Shown: positions 21,440 through 34,400 of the stretch, one piece after another
Numbering within the stretch: the stretch's first letter is position 1
How the letters are laid out: every line of letters begins with the position of its first letter
Assembly: GCA_018806985.1 (NCBI GenBank)
Contig: JADANN010000098.1
Coordinates: forward strand, 620,001 to 684,000
Direction of reading: 5' to 3'
Source: Angiostrongylus vasorum
Taxonomy: Eukaryota; Nematoda; Chromadorea; Rhabditida; Metastrongylidae
DNA length: 64,000 nucleotides
Translations under genes and position numbers: made by a program
Notes under the pieces: generated by a model
What the model saw: only the letters and a program-made list of their open reading frames with translations
What the model was told of the DNA's origin: nothing
Databases searched by the model: none

Positions 21440-22420
21440 AAATGGTTCAGCTGGAACAACATGCTACAACTGGACTTATTCCAGGTAGCAGAAACATCCT
21501 CGTTCATTTCCTCTCTTCCCATCCTTCACACATAAGTAGGGTGTTTGTGAGAAACATGTTTCGAACAGCCGAACACCTCAGTGTGCGCGAATAGGGGAAC
21601 AAAAGTGTAATCGCGCAACTTGGCTCGGGGAATAGCCATCTACAATGGCTACGAAATAGTAACACCACGAGGTATGTTAAGAAGGTCAAAACGACGTCTC
21701 AAAACGAAAGATGTGGGCACAAGAAAAACCCGTTTATGTTGCCCTTCATTAGCGGTGAAGTGTAGCATTAAAGCGATGCTTAAGAATAGGAGATCTAGAA
21801 GAAACGGTTGCGATGGTAGAAATACCACCTGGCACTCTTCGTCATCAAATATTTCGTAACCGCCATACTTGCTGAGGTGAATGTATTAGCGAAATGACAA
21901 ACCATTATGTATCCGTATAAAAGGACATCTACATGGCAAACGAAAACCAAGACCAAGTACCCCCACTAGGGACTCGTAGGATACAAAAACAGCGGTGACG
22001 ATTTTGCGTAAAAGTCGCTATCCTCGCACAGGATGCAAAAATACCAGCTGCAAACTTCTTGAGGATTTTTGAATAAATACAAGGAACCCTAGAATGAATA
22101 GCAGGGAGAAATGCCCAGAGATCACACGTGAGCTTGCCCCGTACCTTCGCATCGACATTTGATGTATGGTGGTGCATTCAACCATATGCGACTCTGATCA
22201 GCTGCTCTTCTCCAGTGGGGTGCACGCAACAAATGGTGGGGTTTTTCAAAAGCTGATGATCTTATGAGAACCATATAAATTTTCATTTTTCTATATGTGT
22301 TATGGAAGCGTTTGGCATGGTAAATTGCATATCACTGTACCCTTCCGGGCTGTGTAGAAGGCGATACTTGTGAAGCCTCAGCTTTAACGGAGTAGAGAAC
22401 GTAACACCTTGTCTTTGCTC
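21440..22420 (+). mobile_element. Penelope-like element, 3' part, decayed
   Basis: Plus-strand PLE remnant. The segment at 21490-21690 encodes HFLSSHPSH, VRNMFRTAEHLS and a degenerate NGYE region, parallel to 55070-55260 in the longer copy. 21710-21860 parallels the segment before the GIY-YIG domain, and 21930-22080 parallels the end of that domain (CATCTACATGGCAAACGAAA). The 3' untranslated region and terminus follow to about 22420. Frameshifts and stops throughout. Confidence 0.65.
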
Positions 22421-22581
22421 AACAAGAATATCGAGATCCAGTACTTTTTGATCTTTCTTTAAATTTTGAACGAAATTCTTGAGAAAGTTGGTCAGCTTCT
22501 TATTTTTGGTGCTTTCCATAAATCAAAAACAGTATTCTAGTGGTAGTTATTTAGACGGGAGGCCTCTACACCTCTTCTATT

Positions 22582-22672
22582 CGTTTTCTTGCACTGAGGT
22601 GGTTAGATTCCCATTTGATTCGTTGTTTTCATGCATTGAGGTGGTTAGGTTCATTTGGGTTCAGTTTTGGTA
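22582..22672 (+). repeat. Two-copy tandem repeat, about 46 bp unit
   Basis: Two imperfect units share TTCGTT, TTTTC, TTGCA or ATGCA, TGAGGTGGTTAG and CATTTG. It is short and shows no coding potential. Confidence 0.55.
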
Positions 22673-22994
22673 TTAGGATGGATCGTCTTATCCGCTCACT
22701 GAAAATGTGAGTGGTAGTTAGCATTTGCGTTTCTGCTTATATCTCGATATACTTGTGCTTAGATGTTTCCACTACTTCACCTTGATTAGCGTCCTACCAT
22801 TGTGGGTGGTCGGAGAGGACCTTGCCTTGTCTTGGAACTATGTTTCTTCCAGAATATTAACGAGAGTTTAAATCACGTGGAATCATTAGGCAAGAATCCA
22901 TCACGAAATACCATATTTCTCCGTTCAACTGTTTACGGCCTTCTGAACTGTTTGCGAAAAAGAAATTGGATTAATAGGCATTGTATGGAATAGA

Positions 22995-23385
22995 TTTAGG
23001 GTACTTGGTATTTGATACTTGAATGGCTTGTCCTCACTGGTTGTATGAGCCCCAGGGTAATCTCCACTTTCAAGAAATTTGCTGGCTAAGCCATTGCGGT
23101 TCCCTGGAATCCCGAGTTCATCCTGGCCAAAGTCTGCCCCAGGTCTTCACCACCACAGGCAGTCGCAGCCCTTCTGGATCAAAAGGGGATTTGCCACTAT
23201 GCGACTTTGATGCTAGGACGGTGGTGGATCCTGACATTGGTTTACTCTTAGCTAGGCTTCCTGATGGAAACGCCGCACTCCTTCAGCTTGAAAGACCATG
23301 CCAGGGGATGCATCCCCACTGTACATCGCAGTCTGACACCCAGGAACACCTCCCAGCCGCGATGAGGCGGTAAACCGTTGGGAGG
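22995..23385 (-). mobile_element. SINE-2 copy
   Basis: Minus-strand copy from about 23385 (GTTTACCGCCTCATCGCGGC) to a tail at about 22995-23050 (CTTGAATGGCTTGTCCTCAC on the plus strand). The 116 residue plus-strand open frame 23023-23373 lies wholly inside it and is not a gene. Confidence 0.7.
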
Positions 23386-23554
23386 GAAGATTTACGATAG
23401 GCTTGGTATTATTAAACTACGCACTTTAAAACCGAATAATAATTACTGTTTAAATATTCGAAGGAATTCATCTTCATCTTCGATAAAGAGTCATGCTTTT
23501 TTGGTTAGTTTTGCTCTTACCCAACACTTCAGAGTGACAAAGTGACACTGATGT

Positions 23555-23665
23555 AGCTGTCAACTTGACCTTTCCAGGCTCTGAGGAAGGCGAAATCTGC
23601 CGAAACGTCAGCTTGTTCTTGAATGAAGAATGAAATAACACCTCGTGTTTGCTCAACAAGAATAT
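23555..23665 (+). mobile_element. Solo PLE 3' terminus with hammerhead-like motif
   Basis: CTTTCCAGGCTCTGAGGAAG, GCGAAATCTGCC and GAAACGTCAGCT reproduce the PLE end, with a stem II of GGC/GCC. No PLE coding sequence is attached. Confidence 0.6.
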
Positions 23666-23844
23666 AAGGACATTCTCCTTTGTTATTTCTCTTTCTCTGT
23701 CTTTCCATCTCTTTCTGTTATAGCCGTCATTATTGCTCCTAGAATAGCTATAATGCAGGAGAACATCTGGAAGTTTTGCTACTGATGCTGATTACATAGG
23801 AGTAATGATAGCCCGTCAGCTGCATTGAGACTGTTCATTTCTTT

Positions 23845-24110
23845 TTAATGATGCTGAGATATTTGCAAAACTCCGGACCGCATGGATGGCAAAAGATCGA
23901 TAGAACTAGCTGAGAGACAGGGGAAATGAAGGACCCGCATGGTGTGGTGGTGAACGCGTTACTTCCCGGAAAGGATGATAGCGCTTTCGTTCCCCACCGC
24001 AGACGCCTGCGGTCCGGAGTTTTGCAAATACCTGAGCATCATTAAAGTTATATTTCGCAATATATACCCTGCCGTTAAAAACAGTAGGCAGTAAATAATA
24101 AGTTAAAACT
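23845..24110. mobile_element. SINE-4 foldback element, shortened
   Basis: GATGCTGAGATATTTGCAAA ACTCCGGACCGCA near 23849-23881 is repeated in reverse complement near 24008-24042, enclosing one arm with GGTGGTGAACGCGTTACTTC. It continues to a tail CCCTGCCGTTAAAAACAGTA GGCAGTAAAT. It is a deletion derivative of the palindrome at 2022-2405. Confidence 0.65.
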
Positions 24111-25790
24111 CTTCATTTTACTTTACCCATACTTTAATGTTTATCGCACTTCTGTTTTTTTGTCAAATATCTTTACAACTTATGATGTTTTTATATGCGA
24201 AATACCTCCCTTCTAATGTGAACTCATTGAGCTTCGACGATCGGATGTTTAATTCCATGCTGTGGCGTTGGATACAAACAATGGTAAATTTTTTAAACAA
24301 AGAAGAATAGTTCAAGAAGTGGCAGACGCCAGTGCATATCGTGAACAGGTTATGGGATATTCCTCAGCTTTATAAGGCAAAACAAGGTTACCTATCAAAT
24401 TAATGTAGTGAAGCAGTTATGGTGCAAGTGACCAACGAATGAGACCCGAAAGCTGCTGAGCTAACGCTTTTTTTCTTTTGATCACCCACTCCTACTGTTC
24501 CCACTTCTTTATCACCGTGAATTGCATTAACTCCTCATTAAATCAGATGGTATTACCGCTTCACTGTGCCTCAAATGTGTGCCTAAACGAGGGAATTTCA
24601 TCAGTTAGCAAGTCCTGCTGTACTGCGGAGTTGGATATTTCAATAGGAAAGATTAGCTTGAAACACACTTATATCACAGCTTATGACTCAAACAGCCACC
24701 GGTGGTTTCATTCTCCGTAAAAGTATGGAGGAAACGTTCTTATGGCAAAAAATGTTTCAATTAGGTCTTTTGAAAGAGTGAAGCTCATTGAGCAACTCTG
24801 CTAAGCGACAGGTGTGAGTGGTGGCATTGCTAGTATCCAGTCTAAATTACTCGATGGCTAAGAAAGTCAGCAGTGGCGCAATTGTACTGCATGCTCATGG
24901 AACGTTCTAAAAATCTCAAGTCCTAAACAACATTTTTTAAGTGGGTGGAAGTTTTCCATGCTAGCATGGATGTTAGATTTGTTTTTTTATTCTACACAGG
25001 TCGAAATCGCCTGTCGTGTGGGTTCTAGAATTTGTCGCATTCGATTCGTTTCCTTGAATCTATTATCAACCAAAGTTTCCGAGCTTATAGCGTAAATTTG
25101 CGCTTTAGGCTTCTTGGACTTTTTTCGCTAATATCATTGAATACTGGTTGAGCCGATTTTCATTCAAATCCTGAGATGGCCATACTAGAAATTTTCCAGA
25201 TTTTAATCATAGGGAGTCGTAACCATTTGCGGATTGTAGGGATCCAGCTGATCCCAGACGAGTCTGGAGCAGATCCTGGAAGAAGGGAATCTCGGGTGAG
25301 ACAGATGAGAGAAATCGAACTATAGCTTTTATATAGTTTTCTTCTGTTTTTTCCTCCCAACATTTTTTCAATATTTCTTTCCTGGCATATTCTGCTAGCA
25401 TTTATTCCACCAATAAACATACTGGCTTTATACTGAGCAGAAATGAATTCCATAAAGGAAATTCCGTTCTTGTGCATTTAGTAGTTGCTGGAGCGGTCGT
25501 CAATCTAGAGGCGCCACAGAGCATTCCTGTGGGACCGTAGTGGCAGTTGAAACGGCATTGAATGATTCTATTATTTTCTGCACTATCATCGCCATCGTCG
25601 TTAGAATTGTGAAGCCGAATCCTAGAAGATTATGGAATCGCATAAGAGCATAGCTAACATCGTTAAGGAAGTGAGTACTTCGATAACTAACTTCCATGGT
25701 AACCTCCAAGAGCAAAAGCATAACCACCGTTTTTTAAATGTTATCTACTGACTTTCTGACCTTCCGATTTATAAACTTCTCTCAGAAACG
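24111..25790. other. No supported gene; possible 3' region of FAR-like gene
   Basis: Open frames at 25160-25477, 25207-25401 and 25500-25727 lie on the same strand as, and downstream of, the FAR-like gene, so one may hold its last exon. None has a phase-compatible acceptor that I could defend. The plus-strand frame at 24478-24720 is unsupported. Confidence 0.4.
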
Positions 25791-25798
25791 CGACTAAC

Positions 25799-27645
25799 CT
25801 TCGGTTAGATTAACTGCCATTGGGAATTGCGAACGTATATCTTCTTTCGTCTCGTTGCTCATCGTCTGCACCGACAACGCAACGTCTCGGAGCATTTGAA
25901 GTCGTTTCACAGCCGATTCTGAAGGTGTCGCCCCTTCCAACGATATCGCTTTGTCACGCCACTGAAGTCACATAGAAGTGAAGGCTTCTGAGGTTCTTTT
26001 CATTGAAGCAAAATGGAACAACTCTGAGAAAATTAGTTGAAGGACTTAAAAAATAACCTTGAGAAGCTGATAAACAAAATAGCGCGAATAACTAACGACA
26101 TTTCTTCTCTATTTTAATTACACCTTGGCAAACGACTACGTCGCTGGGACTACTGAGAGAATTCTTTGACAATAATGAATGATTTAAATAATTTACAGTA
26201 AAAAAATTGCTACTGGAAAAAAGGACTGCTGAACAAAGCCATATATCTAAATGTGTTTTGCATAGACATTCTGGGAAAATTTTCTACCAGCGGTAGCGTC
26301 CTTCGTCCAAAAATGTATAATTCTTTGGGTCTGTCAGATTCTAGCAGAGTTTTCACCTATGCTTTATGCCAAAAATCGTACTCACCGAGCGCAATATTTC
26401 CTGTGTTTCCGGTTTCAGTTGCAAGAATTTGCTGTAGAATGTTGTATTCAGTGCGTCGATTTTATCATAGAGCTAAATCGAAAAAAAGTGCTGGAGAATC
26501 GAACTTGTTTCACGTGCAAATTTTTCATATTTCTCCAATTTGGATTCCAGCGCTTTTTTCTCACACTATTCCATAAATCCTTCGCATGCCACAGATTTCA
26601 AAGCCGGTTAACCTTGAGGCTACGTGGCTCATCCCGAATTGCTGGGTATGGGGGCTAAATGCAAACAAATTGACCTCGACGTTTGGCACCATTGGGAGAT
26701 GGGTATCTCTCTGCTGTTCCCAGTGAAAGAATACATTGCATACCCCTTTAATCACATTAAGTTAATTTGAAGAAATACTCCAACCAGGTAACTGGGACAC
26801 CTATAGGAGACGACCCGAGATCGTCTTCAGTGAGCCCACCACGTTAGCTTCGGGATATTTTCCTAAATCTACGTATTAAAAAGGGTAGGAAACAATGAAC
26901 CTAATGGAAGCCTAGTGGAAAGCTCTGGTAGTAACGAATGGAGCTCTACCAGTGGCCGATAGGAAGTGCTTCGATGCTTAATTACTTCACATACACTAAA
27001 ACGCAAGCATCTCATTGCTAGCTAGAAGTCGATGGCGTTCGCAATTTGGCCAATAATGCTTTATTTCGTTTCATTTCGCTGTTGTTGTAGGCGTTTCCGA
27101 TATGGTAGGCAGTACCTACCGTCGGTAGTTCTTCCTTGATCAATTTCACAAGCTCATCTTTATTCTCCGGTTTCTTTATTCTTCCATGATACCAGTTAGA
27201 CATAAAGCTTATCAACTCTCCTTTTTCAGTCACGTTCAACTGAAATCGTCAAAGGATCGGTCGGTGTCCTTTAGACAGCATTCCCTGAGATAAATTGACT
27301 TACGTTTTCAATTGTTCCAATGAGATCCTGCGGAAGCATACCTAAGCAGTCAATAATCACTTTTTAGCACTTCACGAAGGAATATGTAACACTTAGTGTT
27401 TGTTCTGTTCATTATTTCCTTCACTTTATTCAAGAACTAGTTAGTTCACGTGAAATTTTCGGTTACAACAATGTAATTACGTAGTAAATTTGCACCGTAA
27501 TCGGTTAAAACTCTTTTTGTTAACTAACGTTGTCGCTTCTTGTTCATAGTTTTGCTTTGTTTAGGTCTCTCAAAGTAACATTTTTTCAAACCTCGAAACA
27601 TCTTGATCATGTCCAGGTATTCATCCAACGCTTCCATGCTCAAAG
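25799..27645 (-). CDS. FAR-like (fatty acid and retinol binding) protein gene, partial model
   Basis: Nematode FAR proteins are small helical secreted lipid-binding proteins. Five exons join in phase: 27592-27645 (LSMEALDEYLDMIKMFR), 27304-27341 (GMLPQDLIGTIEN), 27120-27239 (LNVTEKGELISFMSNWYHGR and KDELVKLIKEELPT), 26386-26472 (LYDKIDALNTTFYSKFLQLK then PETQEILRS) and 25799-25961 (ends NETKEDIRSQFPMAVNLTEG). The FAR pattern is recognisable: IP/LP-x-D/E then L-T/N-x-E-K, a K-E-x-x-P step, KI-x-x-L, and near the end LS-x-E-x-K-E-D with a QFP motif. The assignment is by pattern only. The signal-peptide exon upstream and the final exon downstream were not found. Confidence 0.55.
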
Positions 27646-28039
27646 CTGAACAGGAAATCGTCAATAAAAAAATCACCGGATGATATTTCTTTATGGAAAT
27701 TAATGAAGCACTTTGGAAGGTTTTTCTCTTCTCTATATTGGACGATTCTTGGGTGGGATTAACATTCGGATTACTTTAGAACAATCCAGAAGACCTTCTG
27801 CTGAAGGTCTATAAAGAGTGAATTTTTTAAAGAAGAACAAAAAACAGACACTAAAACCACTTATTGAATTTGAGTAATCAATGACTATTGGGACTTGTTT
27901 AAATACATAACGATGAAGCAGATGCCGATATCAATCGTGCAGAGCGAAGACATACGTGCCTTACCATTCTTGCGTTTAGTCGCTAAAAGCGCGGGACTTT
28001 TTAACTCACAGAGGTTGTGGTCAGTACTTCTTCACTGAA

Positions 28040-28900
28040 CACAATAGCCATCTACAGGTACATATAACTGACTTGTGCGTGGACTGGAGTAAGCATCTTG
28101 TTGCGATGATTCTATCCTAGCGCGAGCATATGCGTTTAATTGTCGCAGAATGATGGCTTCGTTGACTTTTAGTAGATAACGGAAGCAGCTGAAGATTTTT
28201 CTGAAAAGCATTATCGCACGAGTGCTAAGTGTTGTTCGAGATGGGATCACATTAGTGTCTCAGAGAAAATTCCCAAACTTAGGTCATAATCCCTTGAAGT
28301 CCTTCTGCTTTGTTGGTGGTACTTGTGAGGCAAGCTACACTGAAAACTATAATAAATATAAAAGCTGTCACCTGTTTACGAGAGCATCTGCGCCAATCTA
28401 TTTGCCGAGGTGGTTTCTGCTGTGAGAGTGATCGTCCAATGAACTCAATACGAGTCAACGAATAGAAATCTGACAGCCATCTGAGAAAGGCTTAAAATAC
28501 GAGCTCGAGTTTCTTCCACGCTCACATCACCGACTAGACTGTTCGTCAACAAGTAAGAAACACTCAGACGATAAACGGTTGTTTCACAGCCAGCATAAGG
28601 CCCTTACATTGCACAATCCAGTTTTTTTGTCTCTTCAAGCTCCAAGGATTCCTTTACCGATTTTTCTACTTCAGTGGACCCAAAATGAGAATTAAACCAC
28701 TACTTCAGCTCAATGGTGGATCGGTTCTGAGAGAAATGCAGTTAACTATTGTCTGCCTTCTCTTCAAGAGTGATCGATTAGCATCTTGAATACGTCGTGC
28801 ATCGAAAACCTTCCAAAACAATTTGAGAGTGGAAAAAAGAAAAGGTACAAAAGTGCTCCATTGATTTTCAGCAAATTCTAATGCTCTGTAACTAGCCTTG
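28040..28900 (-). CDS. Unidentified minus-strand exons
   Basis: Several open stretches with splice-like borders. About 28780-28850 gives VFDARRIQDANRSLLKRRQT. About 28610-28675 gives EKSVKESLELEETKKLDCA. About 28455-28555 gives LVGDVSVEETRARILSLSQM. About 28035-28205 gives KIFSCFRYLLKVNEAIILRQ and ends at a stop. Codon-like composition and phase between the second and third support a real helical protein. I could not connect them all or name the family. They may belong to one gene upstream of the FAR-like gene, or be remains of one. Confidence 0.35.
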
Positions 28901-30214
28901 TTCTTCTTTCTTCTCTAGCACATCCTCCACTAGTGGAGCAGAGAGGCATGTCAGACATACGCTCAACAGTAAGTAGCACTTCATGAAATCTAAAGAAAGT
29001 AGGTCGAATAAAAGACCTTTAATTTTATTAGCTGATGTCATAACGAGAATACGTTGAAAGGATATCAGAAACTGTTAAATGTTCTGGTCACTATGAGACT
29101 TTTTTAAAAAGATATTTAACAATACGTTAAAGAAAGAAACAAACATTTACCGCCTTACTGAAGAGAATATAAGACATAGCATTCTTTTAGGAATAAGTGT
29201 AGTTTCCCATAGTAAAAGAATCTTGAGGATTAATTTGAAGCAGAGCTGCGCGTTTTTGAGGTTAGTAAGAAAGACTCTAAAGTAGGAGCAAGAATACTGC
29301 AGGGTTTGGAAGAGGTAAGTCATTTATCTAAATGATTTTTGAAGAACAGTTATTACTGTTAAAGTGGGATTAAAGTGCTGAGTGGGATGTCCGTCCAACT
29401 AGAAAGTATTTTATTAAGTTTTTACTATTTTTTCCTACTTCGTCAAGTAACTATTGGGTCAATAAAGTGAGGTTTCCTCAGTCCACCAGACCAGTGTGCA
29501 TGAATTAGCGTGAATTTGCACTATCGTAAGGTAAGAATAGGTGTGTGAATGGAAATTAAGAACATTTGCGAAACGTTGAGCTTTAATGTCATGCCTTCGT
29601 GTTCAGTGAATTTCCTAGGAACTACTCTTTCTTATTTCTAGGCGAAAACGCTGGCACTCGAGAAACGCCATGGATAACGACCATGGTATCATAATGTTGA
29701 GCTTCAAAAAAAATTGTCCCATAGAATTATGGATTTCCATTTGTCACGGTGGGTTTTCTTTAATAAGACGATAGAAGAACAGCAAGAATGCGATCTCTCC
29801 AGGAATTCAAGGAGGACAATTGATAAATCTAAGGGCAATTTCATCAAAATTCGTCATCTACACTTAACATTATTTGTAAAATTTTACAATTCAGTGACGC
29901 TCTCAGTAATTCGGTCAAATATTTACATATGAGAAGGACTTTAATTGAGTCTACATCTCCAAGAAATTGCTCTAAAGCTAAAAAATCTATAGCTAAAAAA
30001 AATATGGCCTCATGAAGAGCTGCTTGTGAGAAATAAGTGATTGCTGGAAGAACGAGTGACAGTTGTCGCTGCTCCACAGCGTCATGTATCCGAGTCACAA
30101 CAGTCGTTGATTGATAGCTCTTGGCCATTCGTGAAATAAATACCTTGCTGTTTTTCCTATTAAAACTTATGTGTACTTGTTAACTAAAGTATCATATGTT
30201 TTCAAATTGTTGAG
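28901..30214. other. No supported gene
   Basis: AT-rich sequence. The 94 residue minus frame at 29844-30128 (RIHDAVEQRQLSLVLPAITY) looks protein-like but lacks a proven exon border. Confidence 0.35.
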
Positions 30215-30330
30215 CTTACACGAGGTTGATATTAATGTTAACGTTTCGGCGTCTTCGCCTTCTACAGAGCCGACGATCTACAGTCGAGTCGGTCGACTAT
30301 TATCCTTCTTTTCCATTTGGCGACTTCGTT
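30215..30330 (-). mobile_element. PLE terminus fragment
   Basis: CACGAGGTTGATATTAATG followed by AACGTTTCGGCGTCTTCGCC TTCTACAGAGCC is the reverse complement of the PLE 3' end, with the hammerhead-like core in altered form. Confidence 0.5.
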
Positions 30331-30504
30331 ATTGCACCGAGACGGAACTTCTCGTAAATGTAACACTGCACGAATGAGGCATGCTCACCTGACAGTGGTC
30401 GTTGATAAAAGTTTGTTTTTCAACGGATAATCCACTCTGCAACATGTTCAAAAACATGTGGATTACTTTACTACCGAAGATAAGTGACAGCCGGTTTGAA
30501 AACT

Positions 30505-30870
30505 AAAACATCATATCGATAGAACTAGGTGAGACACAAGCGAAACGAAGGACCCACATGATGTGGTGAATGCGTTACTCCCCGGAAAGGACAATAGCGC
30601 GTTCGTTCCCCACCGCAGACACCTGCGGACCGAAGTTTTGCAAATATCTCAATATCACTGAAGTTAAAAATATCATAGTTGAAATACAATCATAATGTCG
30701 CTGAGATGTTTTTTAAGCGAACATCACAGGGCGGCTTAGAAGGCGCCTTAGAGCTCGAGAGCTCCTAACAAATGTAATGCCGAGTTCGATGTCCAACTGA
30801 GATCCTTAGTTTTGCTCATATCTCAACGTCCTTTTGGTTATATTACACATTATACCTTTCCAAAAAAATA
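30505..30870 (+). mobile_element. Two adjacent SINE-4 relatives
   Basis: 30505-30670 has GATAGAACTAGGTGAGACAC, GCGTTACTCCCCGGAAAGGA and GTTTTGCAAATATCTCAATA. 30710-30870 is a more distant member (GAGTTCGATGTCC, GTTTTGCTCATATCTCAACG). Both are single-arm forms. Confidence 0.55.
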
Positions 30871-31139
30871 AGCAGTAAGTGAAATGTTAACAAACGACAA
30901 TAAAATACTTTGGAGAAATGATATGTATATAGGTTATCTTAAGACAGCAGTAATAAAACCCATTTTGTTATACTTCGGTGTTATTCTGTTGGGGACTTTG
31001 ATTTAGGTTAGATCAATACATGAAAATGTTCAGGATTAGTTAGGTGTCATCGATCAAACCAAGAGTGACTATCGGCAATATTTCTCCGAAAATCACAAAT
31101 GAGAGCAACAATGCAGCATCCACTCCGTTGTAAACGGAT

Positions 31140-31415
31140 AAAATGGTAAAGCTCTAGGCGTTGACCAGTCCCTTAGGGATGCGTCATGCATAGGACTTCA
31201 TTAAGCATCGTTGGAGGTGATTGAATGCATATCTGGCCTTTACAATGATTCATGGTGCTCCATCGATGTATCGAGCCTGTGAGGCTATTCTCTCAGACAA
31301 GCCTGGTGTCAATTCGCCGACCCCAGAGAGATGAAAGGCTTGGTGAGCCACGTGCGCGGGGATCGATCCCACTTGTGTGTTACAGGGCGCCTCCGACCAC
31401 TGCGCCACACGCAAC
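31140..31415 (-). mobile_element. SINE-1 copy
   Basis: Minus-strand copy with tRNA-like head at 31385-31415 (GCGCCTCCGACCACTGCGCC on plus) and B-box-like GGGATCGATCCC near 31360, ending near 31140 (CTCTAGGCGTTGACCAGTCC). Confidence 0.7.
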
Positions 31416-34400
31416 CACTTTCCACTACTCCATTGTAGTTAGTTGAAATCAATTCCCCATAAACATCGTAAATGATGTCCTACTTCTGCGCTAATAAAAT
31501 GTACTCGGTCTTCTTCGCAGCCACCAACTCCCTCAGTGTTAGGCTTGCCGCAACGGTCGAAGATCTAAACGGCGTTTCTTAACATCATTGGTGTCATAAA
31601 ACTTCTGCAAAAAAAGAGTTCAGTGGCCAAGTGGACTTGAAATTACGAAATTTATTCTTCTGCCATTGATATCGTAAGTATGAATATTGCTAATGTTCTG
31701 ATGTTTTTGCCGCAAGTTACGCACACAATCTCGAACACTTCTTGTTAGTCCACTTTTATTGAATCTCACATGTCATTAGCTAAACTTGTATTGATGTCAA
31801 TTCAAGAAATTTTAACAGAATTTCGATCCACCTGCTTCGATAAATAAGTAATGTATTCAGAAACCTATGCCATCAGTGCCACCAACTTGAGAAATTTTTT
31901 CGGGTTAATTTTGAACTCCAGACTGGTTAGAGTTCATCGGAAGAATCAAAACTTTCTTTCACATTTTATGCAAAGTGCAATTTGGGCATACCTTACCAGT
32001 AGGTACCGTGATCACAATCTAAGAGCATCAGCGCCAACCTTCTGTCTAGATTGTCGTGGCAGTCCAACCACACCTGGATCTGCGGTCGTGCCTGACATTT
32101 TCGGTGCGCGTTGAGCACCATGTCAAGTCTTATCACTAGGTTTGATGCTCTAGGTTTGCTCCTGATCCGAGACCAAGGATACACCATGGCGAACAGCTCG
32201 ATATAACTCGATTTTGTATGCGTCGTGCTCTCCAGGTGCTCCATTCCGGTGTGCCATGGCTCGAGCAGTCTTGGATGATCGGCCGATGCCTAAGCCCGTC
32301 TTATCTCGTTCTCAAGGACCAAAAGCATGTCTTGCAGGCACGCTATCAGAGAAATTAAGGTAGAATCGCTTTTTAGCGAGATACAGCTGGCATGTGCGTA
32401 TTGTCTGACACCAGGCATTCTGTCTAATTCATCATCTTACTCCGTCAGTAGAAGAGTTATACAGGCAAAGAGAAATCTCTGCTGTTCCGCTAACATTTCT
32501 TAGTGCCGAAAATGAATACTTCGTATAATAGATTGGTGGAATTTGAAACAGTGTTACATCACTATGTTCCCAAACGCCGCGTAAGAGATCCATTGCCTTC
32601 TCAAATACTCCCTTATTTGAGCGATTAATCACCAATTACTTGACCATGAAGATGGAGTGTCTTAAATTGCTCCGGTTATGAGTTGCCTACAGTACACTGC
32701 ACAAGTCGCGAGTAGCACAGTGCTAGCGAAGCCATTGATAACGAATACAATGCTTTGATTCGTGCCGGGAGAGTCCATTATCCGTTCATCCACCCTGGGT
32801 CAGCCCCTCATCCGTCATGGTTCAGAAAATTGATATCAGAGTTGTCTGAGAATGGTTCACTCTCTGTAGACTAAATGAGAACGCTCTGACCGGCTACCCG
32901 GCTGATCGATGCGAGAAAAAGAATCGATGGAAGAAGTACCGGCATCCCTACTGCAGGTGAAAGCACGGATCTGTATAAAAAATATCCTTGAAAATCACCA
33001 GGTGCGAAAATTAAGAGTGTAGCAAGGCTACGTGGCCGCCATGCAGAATCATTGCCACTTACACATTATGAGTGAAGCACTCGCACTGCAGACAAAGATG
33101 GAAGGCTTTTAGGATAATCCGGAATAATGAAATCATATCGCGCACTCAAGAGACCACATCTGTTGTGCAGAATGCATACCGTCCACTACTTGTCAACATA
33201 TTCACTATAATTTCGAGATCTAAACGTGGTGGCACAAGTTAGCGATTTCTTCGACATCTAAACGTGGTGGCACAAGTTAGCGAATTCTATGTACAGTGGC
33301 CATTCTCAGTTCAGCCGGCTGCACAGCTTTTTTGCAAACTATGTATATTCGATAGCTAGTCGAAAACATCCTAAAAGCAAGAGTCAATTTTTCAATTACT
33401 GGAAGATTTCGCTTGTAAACATGAAAGGGCTGCAGAACAGATATGGCTCTTTTTTCTCTGAGTATGAATGAAACACGTGCTACTACTGTGTGTTAGTATG
33501 TGGTACCATTGCTACCATAGTGTTCCTGGCTACATTTGGACGTGTTTCCAATTTTATTGGTGAGAGTATTTACTACGATAGAAAAAACTCTAGAACCAAC
33601 TGAGCGGAGAATGAACCCCATAGGGTGAATATCGTGCACAGATCCATCCACATCAATCGAGTACAAGGAAATCAGTAATGATCTTATTCAAAGATCTTCT
33701 CCGAAAATTGCAGTAGATATGAAATATCCATGCCATGTATGGAAACACGTGTAAAGTCACATTTATCGAAAAACAAACACAATGCAATACAAAAAAACAT
33801 AATGCACTTACTTCCATAAAAGATAAAAATTCGAAAAACAAACGCTTGACTTTGAGCAAGATAACAGGCTTACCTAGAACTACGAGATAGTGAAAAAAAA
33901 ATTTCTGTAAATGAAAATGCGTTTTATGAATAATTCTCAGTAACCGGAATTGAAAGCACGTACGGAGAGAATCTCTTCATGCAAAGTAATGGTTAGTCAG
34001 ACTGCTGAGCAGCTCTGAACTAATCCTTCTATAATAATCATCTGGAGACTTTGCTAGCACTTGTAGCTTGAACTGTAGAAATTGATGGGTGACTTTCAAA
34101 ATGTTCACCGCTGAAAATGTTGTTTACTAGAGCACAATACAATGACTATTAGGATATTGACTAGGTCCAAAGCATTGGTCCGATCGGAGAATCTACCACG
34201 AAAATAAAACAGCAGATAAAAAGAGAAAAATAGTGAAGAAAAAATTATGAACGCTATAAGTGTTACAATAATGCAAACCCGAAGTTTACCATTTCACTGT
34301 GGCAAAGAATGTTTCCGAACGTCCAGCAACGATTTACAACTGATCGCCAGAGAAAACTCAAGAATAAGACAACGAACATATGGGAGTGAAATCAAAGCAG

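Noticed and set aside
23023..23373. 116 residue plus-strand open frame
   Set aside because: Lies wholly inside a minus-strand SINE-2 copy; similar frames appear in other copies at different positions.
33217..33284. Possible CRISPR-like direct repeat
   Set aside because: Only two units of a simple tandem duplication in a eukaryotic sequence.
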